From: Anderseniella sp963698275
GTDB lineage: Bacteria > Pseudomonadota > Alphaproteobacteria > Rhizobiales > Aestuariivirgaceae
Direction: 5' to 3'
Assembly (NCBI GenBank): GCA_963698275.1
Contig: CAVOQE010000001.1
Coordinates: 558,001-622,000, forward strand
Length of the DNA stretch: 64,000 nt
Shown: positions 26,279 to 35,202 of the stretch, in pieces
Layout of the letters: every line of letters starts with the position of its first letter
Position numbering within the stretch: the stretch's first letter is position 1
Translations under genes and position numbers: made by a program
The notes under the pieces: model-generated
The model's input: only the letters and a program-made list of their open reading frames with translations
What the model was told of the DNA's origin: nothing
Databases searched by the model: none

Positions 26279-27232
26279 ATGGCGATGATTGATGAACTTC
26301 TGGCAGGATTGCGTGCAGCGGGGGAGGAAACCCGGCTGCGTTTGCTGTTCATCTTGTCGCGCGGCGAGTTCAATGTATCGGAACTCACCACCATTCTGGG
26401 GCAAAGCCAGCCGCGGGTCAGCCGTCACCTGAAACTGATGGTTGACGCGGGACTGATCCAGCGATACCGGGAAGGGGCCTGGATGCTGTTTCGCATCAAT
26501 ACAAGCTCGGGAAATGCCGAGCTTGCCCGGTCCCTGATCCGGTTTCTGGCCGATGATGATCCGCAGGTTGCCCGTGACCTGGAGCGGATTGCCCAGATCA
26601 AGGCGCAGCGCCAGGCGGACGCCCAGGCCTATTTTGCCGCAAATGCCGAAAACTGGACAGCAATCCGGGCCTATCATGTGGCTGAGGAAAAAACCGAAGA
26701 GGCCATACGCCAGCTGGTCGGGGACGGCCACATCGGCAGATATGTCGATCTGGGCACAGGCACCGGCCGGATGCTGGAAATATTTGCGCCGCTGGCCGAC
26801 GAGGCAATCGGTGTCGACCTGTCCCGCGAAATGCTGAGTTTCGCCCGGGCAAATCTCGGGCAGGCGGGGCTGGACCATGTTCAGGTCCGGCAAGGCGATA
26901 TCTCCGGGCTGACATTACAGGACGCTTCGGCAGATCTCGTTACCTTGCACCAGGTCTTGCACTTTGTGGCTGATCCTGCCAAGGCGATTGCCGAAGCGGT
27001 GCGCCTGCTCAAACCGGGCGGGCGGCTCGTGGTTGCGGATTTCGCCTCGCACGACCTGGAGTTTCTGCGCGAGCAGTTTGCCCACCGTCGCCTGGGTATT
27101 GCTCATTATGACATGACGTCGTGGGTAAAGGCTGCAGGCGCCAGGATCACCACGCATGAACAGCTCAGCCCGCCCGCGCACCTGGCGCAGGAAGGTCTGG
27201 CGGTCGCATTCTGGGTTATCGAGAAGGCCTAG
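26279..27232 (+). CDS. ArsR-family regulator fused to a SAM-dependent methyltransferase domain
   Basis: 317 residues. Residues 1-90 are an ArsR winged helix: LLFILSRGEFNVSELTTILG, then QSQPRVSRHLKLMVDAGLIQ. No metal-binding CxC motif is seen. Residues 110-317 are a class I methyltransferase with motif I YVDLGTGTGRMLEIFA (155-170) and GVDLSREML. As I recall, fusions of this type in alphaproteobacteria often sit next to methionine-cycle genes, where the methyltransferase domain may sense SAM/SAH. Here the next gene is a broken dadA, so that context is missing. The start was chosen at the first ATG after a weak GAGGGAATTGG region. Confidence 0.87.
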   Translation: MAMIDELLAGLRAAGEETRLRLLFILSRGEFNVSELTTILGQSQPRVSRHLKLMVDAGLIQRYREGAWMLFRINTSSGNAELARSLIRFLADDDPQVARDLERIAQIKAQRQADAQAYFAANAENWTAIRAYHVAEEKTEEAIRQLVGDGHIGRYVDLGTGTGRMLEIFAPLADEAIGVDLSREMLSFARANLGQAGLDHVQVRQGDISGLTLQDASADLVTLHQVLHFVADPAKAIAEAVRLLKPGGRLVVADFASHDLEFLREQFAHRRLGIAHYDMTSWVKAAGARITTHEQLSPPAHLAQEGLAVAFWVIEKA

Positions 27233-27316
27233 GCCTCAAGTATTCGTTTCGGTCTTGCTGTGTCGGATTGTCTGGCGCACGCTGATTGCGGGATCAGCAG
27301 GGGAGAACTGCCTACC

Positions 27317-28577
27317 ATGAGAATCGTTGTGATGGGTGCCGGGGTGATTGGCGTGACCACCGCGTATTACCTCGCCAAGGGCGGGGCCGATGTCGTCGTG
27401 CTGGACCGGCAGTCCGGGCCGGGGCTGGAGACAAGTTATGCAAACGCCGGCGAACTGAGTTATGGCATGACCTCGCCCTGGGCTGCGCCGGGTGTGCCGA
27501 TGAAGGCACTGAAGTGGCTGTTTATGAAACGCCGCCCGCTTTTCATCTGGCCTTTGATCAGTCCGACGATGTGGATGTGGGGTTTGCAGATGATCCGGAA
27601 CTGCAACGAGGAAAGCTACCGAACCAACAAGGGCCGGATGGTGAGGATTTCCAACTATTCGCGCGATGTCATGCCTGATCTGATTGCCGAAACCGGCATC
27701 GAGTACGATGGGCGCGAGCAGGGGACGTTGCAGCTGTTTCGTACAGCAAAGCAAATGAAGGGCTCCAAGGCCGATCAGGAGATACTGGCGGAATACGATT
27801 CACCCTACGAAGTTCTGGGCCGCGACGCCTGCATTGCCGTGGAGCCGGCGCTGGCGGAAGTGCGCAACAAGTTTGTTGGCGGTCTGCGCCTGACCGCAGA
27901 CCGTACGGGCGACTGCCGGATGTTTACCATGGCACTGGCAGAAAAGTGCGCGGAGATGGGTGTCGAATTCCAATACGGTCAGTCGATCAGGGCTATCGCC
28001 ATTGAGAATGGCAGAGTTGGAGGGGTGGAAACGGAGGTCGCAGGCCGGATTGTCGGTGATGCCTATGTTTGTGCCCTGGGCAGTTATGGTCCCAAGTTGC
28101 TGCATCCAATAGGTGTTAAATTGCCTGTCTATCCGGTCAAAGGGTATTCGGTCACGCTGCCTGTTGCCGATGATGCATTTGCGCCGCAATCGACCATCAT
28201 GGATGAAACACACAAGGTTGCGATCACTCGATTGGGTGACAGGATCCGGGTGGCGGGTACGGCCGAAATCGCAGGATACTCAAACCGGCTCGGCCCCCAT
28301 GCCACTGACACCGTGCGCCATGTCATCAGCGACCTTTTCCCGAAAGGCGGTGATATCAGCAAGGCGGAAGGATGGACCGGCCTGCGTCCCGATGACACCG
28401 GACGGCACGCCGGTGCTGGGGCATTCACGTTACGATAACCTGTACCTGAATACCGGTCATGGCACCTTGGGCTGGACCATGGCCTGCGGGTCAGGCCGAG
28501 CCGTGGCGGATCTGGTGCTTGGCAAGGAGCCGGAGATATCTCTGGATGGTCTGACCGCAGAGCGCTATGCGCGTTAA
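27317..28577 (+). pseudogene. dadA: D-amino acid dehydrogenase, frameshifted near the C-terminus
   Basis: Starts at ATG 27317 with GGGAGAA upstream. It has the FAD Rossmann motif MRIVVMGAGVIGVTTAYYLA, then LDRQSGPGLETSYANAGELS and the DadA core. At the CCC run 28388-28390 the frame must shift by one base: upstream gives GWTGLRP, while the other frame gives MTPDGTPVLGHSRYDNLYLN and continues to GWTMACGSGRAVADL and the stop at 28577. Removing one C restores a full-length (about 419 aa) membrane-associated D-amino acid dehydrogenase, which oxidises D-Ala and others to keto acids. Everything else is intact, so this is either a very recent mutation or a base-call error. Confidence 0.85.
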
Positions 28578-28672
28578 AACCTATCTGCACTATCTCGACC
28601 AGGGAGGTTGGTTGGCGGGTAACGACTTAAATTCGCTCCCCGCCACATTATCGTTCCGGAAAAATTGTGGGC

Positions 28673-28948
28673 CTAGTTTTCAGCAGCCAGAGACTGGCGG
28701 GCGGCGGTTGCATGTTCGGCCGCCTTGACCAGATCTTTTCCAGTGCATGCTTCGCGCATCATATCAATTGAACCCGTTGCTTCATCAATTTGCTTTTGCC
28801 CGATCGACGAGCCGTTCTCATCCAACTGCGCGGTCAAGGATTTTGTAATTTCGTGGCACTGACTAACGCTTTCAATCTTCTGATCTTCAGCATAGGCGAG
28901 TGAAATTCCCACCGCCAGGGCGGGGATAACCGCAAAAATACGGTACAT
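28673..28948 (-). CDS. Small secreted protein of unknown function
   Basis: 91 residues from the ATG at 28948, which has GGAG 9 nt upstream; the longer frame to 29062 lacks a ribosome site. Signal peptide MYRIFAVIPALAVGISLAYA (1-20), then a helical, charged mature chain with two cysteines (in SQCHEI and EACTGK), presumably disulfide-linked in the periplasm. I do not recognise the family. It stands alone between dadA and the MFS transporter, convergent with dadA. Confidence 0.7.
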   Translation of the reverse strand: MYRIFAVIPALAVGISLAYAEDQKIESVSQCHEITKSLTAQLDENGSSIGQKQIDEATGSIDMMREACTGKDLVKAAEHATAARQSLAAEN

Positions 28949-29122
28949 CTTAGGTATCTCCGTGAAGGAATATGCCATATGGCAGTGAGCGCGATCTATT
29001 CTCAAATTGTGTTGTAATGTGGGCTGCTCACACTCGTTGATCCTTAATTTGTCGGCTGCCAAAATATCGTGATCAAGTTGTTTTTCCTGCGCGCTGCGAC
29101 TGTGCGACTGAGCCTGTGTTTT

Positions 29123-30391
29123 CTATTCCGGATCAGGTCGAATATCGCGCATGTCAGCAGTTTCACCGGGCGAACCGAAGGCTGCGGTTTCAGGCGTGCT
29201 GGCGCGGGCAAGCGGGGCATACTGGAACTGCACCTTGTTTTGATCTGACACAGTATCCCGCTCCCTGATCCGCCAGATACCGAATGCGACCAACAGCATA
29301 TGGGCGCAGAAAGTAGTCAGAAACAGGCCCGCGGGTCCTCCGATATACATTCCGGTGCCTGCAATCATCGGGCCGGCAATCGCTCCAATCCCGTAGACCA
29401 GCAGCAGTCCGCCACTGGTTTGTATGTGGGAATTGGGTGGTGCATGATCGCTGGCGTGTGCCACGATAACCGGATACATCGAGAACACGCACCCGCCGAA
29501 CACGGCAGACAGCAGCAAATTCATGAACCGGTCATCGGGCTGCAGGATGATGAACCCCAAGTCGGCACAGATTGCCAGCACAGCCAGCCCGATCAAAACT
29601 CTTCTTCGGTCTATTCGATCCGACAGATAACCAACGGGAATTTGAGCCAAGGCACCAGCCAGGATCGGAATGCTGGCAAACAGTGCGACTGTGCTCAACG
29701 CAAGCCCGACACGATTGCCGTAAACTGCGACCAGAGTGCCGAAGGCGCTGTTCGAGACACCCACCATGAGCACGCTGAAAACTGCAATGGGGGAGTTTTT
29801 CCACTGGCTCCTGATATCCAGCTTTACGGTGACCAGCGGTTGTGGTGACGCTGATGTAGTGATCGCGGTTGGCACCAGTGCCAGGCAATAGAACATGGCA
29901 GCAAGTACAAAGAACAAAAAAGTATTGGTGCTGCCGAGTGTGAGTGTCATCTGGCCAGCCATGGTGGCTATAAGGCTGATCATCGTGTAGATGGCGAAAA
30001 TCCGGCCCCTGGTATTGGTATCAGCACGCTCGTTCAACCAGCTTTCCGCTATCATTGCAGCGCCTGCAAAACAGAAACCGGACAGTGCCCGCAACGGTAT
30101 CCAGGCATAAGGCGACAGAAAGATGAGAGAGGCGAGAATGGCAACCGCGGCCAAGGCGCACATGACACTGAACGAGCGAATATGCCCGACATTGGCAACA
30201 AGTCTGGCAGTCAGCAAACAACCGGAGATATAACCTATCGCCCACCCGGTGCCGAGCGCTCCGAGTGATACCGCACTGAAACCTTCAGCAGCACCCCTGA
30301 CCGGAAGAATCAGGCCATTCATGCCACCGGCAAACAGCAGGCAAGACACGCCGAGAAGCAGCGCACTTATAGGCAGTAGCTGACTGACCAA
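29123..30391 (-). CDS. MFS transporter (YcaD-like)
   Basis: 422 residues with about 12 hydrophobic helices. The segment RALSGFCFAGAAMIAESWLN (about 94-113) with NTRGRIFAIYTM is characteristic of the YcaD-type major facilitator branch, and DRIDRRRVLIGL near the middle is the repeated MFS loop 8-9 motif. The C-terminal 50 residues are hydrophilic. It probably exports or imports a small molecule by proton coupling; the substrate is unknown. It stands alone on its strand, and the upstream 169 bp (30392-30560) contain no recognisable feature. Confidence 0.88.
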   Translation of the reverse strand: MVSQLLPISALLLGVSCLLFAGGMNGLILPVRGAAEGFSAVSLGALGTGWAIGYISGCLLTARLVANVGHIRSFSVMCALAAVAILASLIFLSPYAWIPLRALSGFCFAGAAMIAESWLNERADTNTRGRIFAIYTMISLIATMAGQMTLTLGSTNTFLFFVLAAMFYCLALVPTAITTSASPQPLVTVKLDIRSQWKNSPIAVFSVLMVGVSNSAFGTLVAVYGNRVGLALSTVALFASIPILAGALAQIPVGYLSDRIDRRRVLIGLAVLAICADLGFIILQPDDRFMNLLLSAVFGGCVFSMYPVIVAHASDHAPPNSHIQTSGGLLLVYGIGAIAGPMIAGTGMYIGGPAGLFLTTFCAHMLLVAFGIWRIRERDTVSDQNKVQFQYAPLARASTPETAAFGSPGETADMRDIRPDPE

Positions 30392-30560
30392 AATCCGGGA
30401 TTACCTGTCTGATGCAAATGGCAAAGATACTGAGAGGCAGCTTCTCAGCGTATTAAAATTCTCGAAACCATATCATCTCCGACTGCCCGGGCAATCCCAA
30501 GTTTGCAGATCAAAGGAACTGCGGTTGCTTTTCTGAAACATCGAAACAGCGTGAAGGCTA

Positions 30561-31178
30561 CTACCAGAGTCTATGGAATGTGTTGGCTTTTTTGACGAAG
30601 TCCACCTTCGCGACCTTCTCCCAGACGGCGGCGACACGGGGACATGCCAGTTTCAGAGCCGGGATGTCGGGATGCCAGCTTGCCAGCATGGCCATATAGA
30701 TGTCGGCTGCCGACATGGTCTTGTCGGCCAGCCATTCATGTCTGGAAAGGTGTTCGTCGATGATGGCGAAAGCAGTGTTCATCTGGTCGATGGCACAGGA
30801 CTTGACGGCTTCTGCGCCTGCAGCATCTGACGTGTAGCGGTCGGAATAATAACACCGCAGGTCGGCTTCATAAACGTTTGCTGCAAGGTAAACCATCCAG
30901 CGCAAATAGGCGGCTCGACCGGTATTGCCCGGTTGGGGTGCCAGTTTGGTTTCCTTGTGAGCATCGCCGAGGAACAGACAAATAGCAGCTGACTCGGTCA
31001 TCAACTGGCCATCCGGCAATATCAGCGCCGGAATCTGGGCGGCCACAAATGCAGGCCTGCGAGATGCCAAGGTTGCAGTCGAACATATGATCCGACTGAG
31101 GTGAAAGACTGTCTGAGCGCAAGTGAGTGGGCAGCGTCTCTGGACTGCAGAAATGTTTTCCGCAGCCATGATGATCAC
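30561..31178 (-). pseudogene. 5'-truncated duplicate of a glutathione S-transferase
   Basis: From IPALILPDGQLMTESAAICL to the end HRLW the protein is nearly identical to the intact GST at 32234-32860. DNA similarity stops abruptly near 31046, and the first ~47 residues of the intact protein (the beta-alpha-beta start of the thioredoxin domain with its catalytic residue) are replaced by unrelated sequence rich in Arg/Cys. The frame is open, but the protein would lack the glutathione-binding first half, so I call it a remnant. A PilZ gene lies between the two copies. Confidence 0.7.
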
Positions 31179-31266
31179 GGTGATGGTGATTTCGCTGGTT
31201 CGCCGGCACCAAATATCCCGTCACTCAGAGCGAGCCTGATCGCTCTGAAACTCGTTGCCATGGCCT

Positions 31267-31902
31267 TCAGACGATAAACCTCACACCCATCATGTTGGAT
31301 TTTCGCCACACGACTTCACATTCATGTCTGGAGCCGCCGTTTTGAATATGAAGGCTGAAGTGATCAGGTATGCCGACGAGGGATTCAAGACCCAGACGGC
31401 AGCCTGAACTGGAAAGATCGCGAATACTGCAGTCACTGACGCTCATCTTGTTGTTATATATTATCTTTCCTGCCCGTAACATCCTGGTGCGGTCAGCCTC
31501 GCGGTTATCTGCCGGATCAGATGCAGGCTGGGCGTGGGGCACGGCAGAAGCGGCCTCCAACGGTTTAAGCAGGCATTCGAGTGCGCGGGCCAACTGGTAG
31601 GCCGGCAATTGTACAAGAACCATCAACAGGCGATCATCTTCAAGCGCAGCGAGGGCGGCCTGCAGGGTCGCAAGATCAGATTGTGAAGGCACGGCAGAAA
31701 CGGCCGGCTGCGGCAGCACGACCGAAGCGGCTGGCTGTAACGGATCGAGTGGCTGTGCAGTGGTTGAAATGGCTTCGACCGGGTCTTGCGCGTGCGCAAT
31801 TGGGGGCGTTGGAGTTGTGCCTTGGTGAGTGCCGAATTGGGCACGTATTGTTTCAGATGGTTGGACAGGTTGTCCGTCCTGTGGCCATTGTCCAGTGGTC
31901 AT
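31267..31902 (-). CDS. PilZ domain protein with Pro/Ala-rich N-terminal region
   Basis: 211 residues. The first ~120 residues are low-complexity, rich in Pro, Ala, Gln and Ser, with a helical LDLATLQAAL-like portion around 77-115. The C-terminal PilZ domain keeps both c-di-GMP motifs: RxxxR as READR (134-138) and DxSxxG as DLSSSG (162-167), so it probably binds c-di-GMP. PilZ proteins of this size act as cytoplasmic effectors of motility or envelope functions. No GGDEF or EAL gene is nearby. The region 31903-32233 upstream contains no gene I can support. Confidence 0.85.
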   Translation of the reverse strand: MTTGQWPQDGQPVQPSETIRAQFGTHQGTTPTPPIAHAQDPVEAISTTAQPLDPLQPAASVVLPQPAVSAVPSQSDLATLQAALAALEDDRLLMVLVQLPAYQLARALECLLKPLEAASAVPHAQPASDPADNREADRTRMLRAGKIIYNNKMSVSDCSIRDLSSSGCRLGLESLVGIPDHFSLHIQNGGSRHECEVVWRKSNMMGVRFIV

Positions 31903-32233
31903 GTTCTGCCATCCTTCCTGGGGCGCCGCCGCCCAAAATTGGCAATGGCAGATACCAGAAACTCGTTAACTCTTTGCTCCCTGTATGGGACGTATTGATC
32001 CTTTTCCCATTGAACCGGTTCACCCTGAAATTGGGCAACAGGGGCACTGTAAAGGTGGCCCGCATGAACCTTCGGACCCAAAAAACAGGCGTGTCGGCTT
32101 TTGATGTCGTTGCAACTGTTGCCGGTGTCCTAATGCATTGCCGCGGAATGATTTGACCATCGAGAATGAACGGCCTGGTTTTCCATTGGCCCAACCGAAG
32201 GCGCATCACGCACTGTTTTCAGGTAAGGCAGCG

Positions 32234-32860
32234 CTACCAGAGCTTATGGAACGAGTTGGCCTTTTTGACGAAATCAAGCTTTGCAACCTTCTCCCAAACA
32301 CCTGCAACACGAGGACATGCCAGTTTCAGGGCCGGTATGTCGGAGTGCCAGCTTGCCAGCATGGCCAGGTAGATGTCGGCTGCCGACATGGTCTTGTCGG
32401 CCAGCCATTCATGTCGCGAAAGGTGTTCGTCAATGATGGCGAAGGCAGCGTTCATCTGGTCGATGGCACAGGACTTTACGGCTTCTGCGCCTGCGGCGTC
32501 TGATGTGTAGCGATCAGAATAATAGCATCGCAGGTCAGCTTCATAGACAGCAGCTGAAAGATAAACCATCCAGCGCAAATAGGCGGCTCGACCGGGATCG
32601 CCCGGTTGTGGTGCCAGTTTGGTTTCCTTGTGAGCATCGCCCAGGAACAGGCAAATGGCGGCTGACTCGGTCATTAACTGGCCATCGGGCAATATCAGCG
32701 CCGGTACCTGGGCAGCCGGGTTGATGGCAAGGTAACCGGCGCTTCTGTGCTCACCCTTGTCTGTATCGACAAGCTCGCGCTTCCACGGCGCTTTGCCTGC
32801 CTCGAGCATGGCTTCGGCGGCAAAGGCGCCGGTGCCGGGTGACGTATAGATGGTGTACAT
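32234..32860 (-). CDS. Glutathione S-transferase family protein
   Basis: 208 residues from the ATG at 32860 (MYTIYTSPGTGAFAAEAMLE). Thioredoxin-like N domain with PAAQVPALILPDGQLMTESA (cis-Pro and the SNAIL-type region), then a helical C domain with WLADKTMSAADIYLAMLASW. The active-site position in the first helix has Ser/Gly rather than Cys. It is the intact parent of the truncated copy at 30561, from which it differs by scattered substitutions. It is divergent from the extensin-like gene, which starts 74 nt away. Confidence 0.9.
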   Translation of the reverse strand: MYTIYTSPGTGAFAAEAMLEAGKAPWKRELVDTDKGEHRSAGYLAINPAAQVPALILPDGQLMTESAAICLFLGDAHKETKLAPQPGDPGRAAYLRWMVYLSAAVYEADLRCYYSDRYTSDAAGAEAVKSCAIDQMNAAFAIIDEHLSRHEWLADKTMSAADIYLAMLASWHSDIPALKLACPRVAGVWEKVAKLDFVKKANSFHKLW

Positions 32861-32934
32861 TTGGCAGGGCTCACTGTGGTTGTGCTTCGTTAATGACGCT
32901 GACGTAGTTTGAACATTGTTGCAATCTATTCGCC

Positions 32935-33615
32935 GTGAGAATGAACGTGAAGCGATTTTCGACAGATGTGATCCGCTGGGCGGTTGTTGGTGTTGTGATG
33001 GTTGGCGTTTCTGCGTGTTCGTCAACGCCGAACCTCACCGATGACTTCACCAGTGTCGGCGTGCGCCCACCGTCGGGCCAGTGTACAGTTAATCCGCAAT
33101 CGGTTGCAGATGCCGTATCGATCGGCAGCGTCGATGGCAGAGGCCCGTGCGGGATCAAAAACGCATGGAAGGTATCGGCGGTCGGTGACGTGGCGTTCTC
33201 AACCCCTGCCAGGATACGCTGCCAGATGGTGGGGGCCACAAACCGCTGGATTGGCAAGGTGGTGCAACCTGCAGCTCGATCAGCGTTCGGCGAGCCGGTA
33301 GTCGAACTGCGCATAGCGGCATCTTATGCCTGCCGCGGCCGCGACAACAAACGCGGCGCTAAAATCTCCGAGCATGCATTTGGCAATGCGCTCGATGTCT
33401 CGGCCTTCACGCTGGCATCAGGGCGGGTTGTGGAAGTGGAAGACGGTTGGAAAAGCGGCGGCAATGAAAGTAAGTTTCTGAAGCAGGTGCACGGAAAGGC
33501 ATGCGGGACGTTCACAACCGTGCTCGGCCCGAAGGCAAATGCCGCACATCGCAACCACTTTCACTTTGATCTCGGCAAGCATGGCCGCTCGGGCAAGGGC
33601 AAGTACTGTCGCTGA
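32935..33615 (+). CDS. Extensin-like (DUF882-unrelated, extensin_C family) lipoprotein
   Basis: 226 residues. A lipobox VGVSAC near residues 23-28 suggests a lipoprotein with acyl-Cys at about 28. The mature part is the bacterial Extensin-like C-terminal domain, with ISEHAFGNALDVSAF (about 142-156) and HRNHFHFDLGKHG near the end. Its HxxxxxxxD and HxH spacing resembles zinc peptidoglycan peptidases of the LAS type, so a cell-wall role is likely, though activity is unproven. Start codon GTG 32935 or ATG 32941 cannot be decided; neither has a strong ribosome site. Confidence 0.85.
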   Translation: MRMNVKRFSTDVIRWAVVGVVMVGVSACSSTPNLTDDFTSVGVRPPSGQCTVNPQSVADAVSIGSVDGRGPCGIKNAWKVSAVGDVAFSTPARIRCQMVGATNRWIGKVVQPAARSAFGEPVVELRIAASYACRGRDNKRGAKISEHAFGNALDVSAFTLASGRVVEVEDGWKSGGNESKFLKQVHGKACGTFTTVLGPKANAAHRNHFHFDLGKHGRSGKGKYCR

Positions 33616-33648
33616 AGGCCAATTAGACAATGTGTATTTGCAGCATCG

Positions 33649-34041
33649 TCATCCGAACACTACGGCACTCATCATCCGGCCCGGCATGAACGCGAAGAAG
33701 CCTGCTCCAAGCAATGCGCCCACCATGGTTGATATCATTGCATATTTGTGCACACGAATATTGCCTGCCCTGACTGCCCAGATGGCCTGGATCAATCCAA
33801 GCAGTGTCCCAGCGGATAACAGGTGAATCCCGCTATAGCTCGACCCGTTCATGCCGGTGATCCAGAGTGACGATATGCATATGAGGGCAAGCATCGCGAC
33901 CCATGCCCGCCCGACATGTTTATGGGCGGGTGTGCCTCTTCTCACAATGAGGATGACCGCTGACAGCACGATGGCAACCGCTGCGGCTGCAACGTGAAGC
34001 TGAATTGCAAGACCGGCTTCCAGCAATGGCTTGATGTTCAT
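33649..34041 (-). CDS. DUF2306-like membrane protein
   Basis: 130 residues from the ATG at 34041, which has AAGGA 8 nt upstream; the longer frame to 34161 lacks one. Four hydrophobic helices (about 11-32, 44-62, 73-90, 103-122) are joined by the segment GTPAHKHVGRAWVAMLA and a later RVHKYAMISTM. These His/Arg loops are typical of DUF2306 membrane proteins. The function is unknown. It is divergent from the LytTR regulator (99-nt gap), a common arrangement for LytTR-controlled membrane proteins, so it may be the regulator's target. Confidence 0.75.
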   Translation of the reverse strand: MNIKPLLEAGLAIQLHVAAAAVAIVLSAVILIVRRGTPAHKHVGRAWVAMLALICISSLWITGMNGSSYSGIHLLSAGTLLGLIQAIWAVRAGNIRVHKYAMISTMVGALLGAGFFAFMPGRMMSAVVFG

Positions 34042-34050
34042 GCGGCATTC

Positions 34051-34080
34051 CTTCAGGTATGAGTTGTGTCTCAACTGAAG
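34051..34080. promoter_or_regulatory. Inverted repeat in the DUF2306/LytTR divergent region
   Basis: CTTCAG (34051-34056) pairs with CTGAAG (34075-34080), and AGTTG (34062-34066) with CAACT (34072-34076); the two arm pairs share CT at 34075-34076, so they are alternative pairings. The left arm overlaps the ribosome site of the DUF2306 gene. It is a candidate site for the adjacent LytTR regulator, by position only. Confidence 0.3.
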
Positions 34081-34140
34081 GCTTAGCGGCGGGCTGCGGC
34101 TTTTAAGAAGCTGTGATGCGTCAACAGGGGCAAGGGCTAC

Positions 34141-34920
34141 GTGAAACGTCAGATTGTGCAACTCACGCTTCGTGAAATGCGGTCACTTTTTTCCGACAAA
34201 CGGCTGTGGATGGCGTTTGGCGCCATTGTCGCGTTGTTCGTGTTTACCGGCCCGTTCGGCACTATTGACCGGCTCGGGTTTGCCGAACGGCTGGGGTTCT
34301 GGCTCACGGTGCACCTGGTGACATGGGCGATAGCGCTGAGCGGTGTTGCCCTGGTCAGCGTATGGAACGGCGACAATTCCCGTATCGGCATATGGCAAAC
34401 GGTCATCGGATGCTGCCTTGCAACACCGTTCATCGGCTTTGCCGTCAGCGCGATCAGGACACTGTTTCTGCATGAACAGATAACCGTTATGAGCGTTTTC
34501 TGGCAGGTGGTCCAGGCGTTACCGGTTGCCATCATTATCGGCATTGTTGCCTATTTCTTCTTTCAACCGGTGCAGTCACCGTCGGGCGACCTCAAAGCGC
34601 CCGATCCCGGCTCGCGGTTGATGCTGCGCCTGCCGCCTGAAAAGCGGGGCGAACTGCTCTATATGTCGATGCAGGACCACTATGTTGAAATCGTCACCAT
34701 CAAGGGCAGGGAGCTTGTACTGCTCCGGCTGGCGGATGCCATGACCGAGGCAGGCAGCACAACCGGCATTCAGGTGCACCGGTCGCACTGGGTTGCGTTT
34801 TCAGCGATCTCGTCCATCAAACGAGACGGTGGTAAATCCAGTGTCGTCATGACGGACGGCACCGAACTGCCGGTCAGCCGAACCTATGCCAAAGCGCTGC
34901 GCGAGGCCGGATATACCTGA
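34141..34920 (+). CDS. Membrane-anchored LytTR family DNA-binding regulator
   Basis: 259 residues starting at GTG 34141. Four membrane segments (about 22-40, 51-74, 85-107, 122-142) are followed by a LytTR DNA-binding domain (about 160-259): LLYMSMQDHYVEIVTIKGRE, HRSHWVAFSAI and SRTYAKALREAGY. It has no receiver domain, so it is a one-component membrane regulator of the type that usually controls a neighbouring membrane protein gene. The element with 32-bp inverted repeats begins 20 nt after its stop. Confidence 0.9.
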   Translation: MKRQIVQLTLREMRSLFSDKRLWMAFGAIVALFVFTGPFGTIDRLGFAERLGFWLTVHLVTWAIALSGVALVSVWNGDNSRIGIWQTVIGCCLATPFIGFAVSAIRTLFLHEQITVMSVFWQVVQALPVAIIIGIVAYFFFQPVQSPSGDLKAPDPGSRLMLRLPPEKRGELLYMSMQDHYVEIVTIKGRELVLLRLADAMTEAGSTTGIQVHRSHWVAFSAISSIKRDGGKSSVVMTDGTELPVSRTYAKALREAGYT

Positions 34921-34939
34921 AGCTCAAATCGTCTCGCTC

Positions 34940-35202
34940 ATACCAAAGGAAGTAATTATTGACCCATTTGATGGAGTCAAATCCGTTCACTCTGGCAGGC
35001 GCGGTGCGCAGCGCGATGCGGTGTATCGGGCAAGCGCCGCAACGCACCAGATGGACGGATTTGGCCCACCAAAGGCCGGTTTTTGCGTCCGCCGGACGTC
35101 GTTATGCTCCACTTGTGGTCAGCCAGACCACGGCGTGAAGCATGCCTAGCCGGCAAACGCAGAAAATCGGTCAAATGGGTCAATAATTACTTCCTTTGGT
35201 AT
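34940..35202. mobile_element. MITE-like element with perfect 32-bp terminal inverted repeats
   Basis: 34940-34971 is the exact reverse complement of 35171-35202 (32 of 32 bases; ends ATACCAAAGG). The outermost TA (34941-34942 and 35200-35201) suggests TA target duplication, making the element proper about 34943-35199. The interior of about 200 bp has no credible ORF. The last base of the right repeat is also the first T of the 5-oxoprolinase stop codon TGA. The sequence is unrelated to the element at 24305. Confidence 0.75.

Noticed and set aside
28613..28645. TGGCGGG/CCCGCCA stem after dadA as a terminator
   Set aside because: The loop is 19 nt and no T-tract follows; not convincing.
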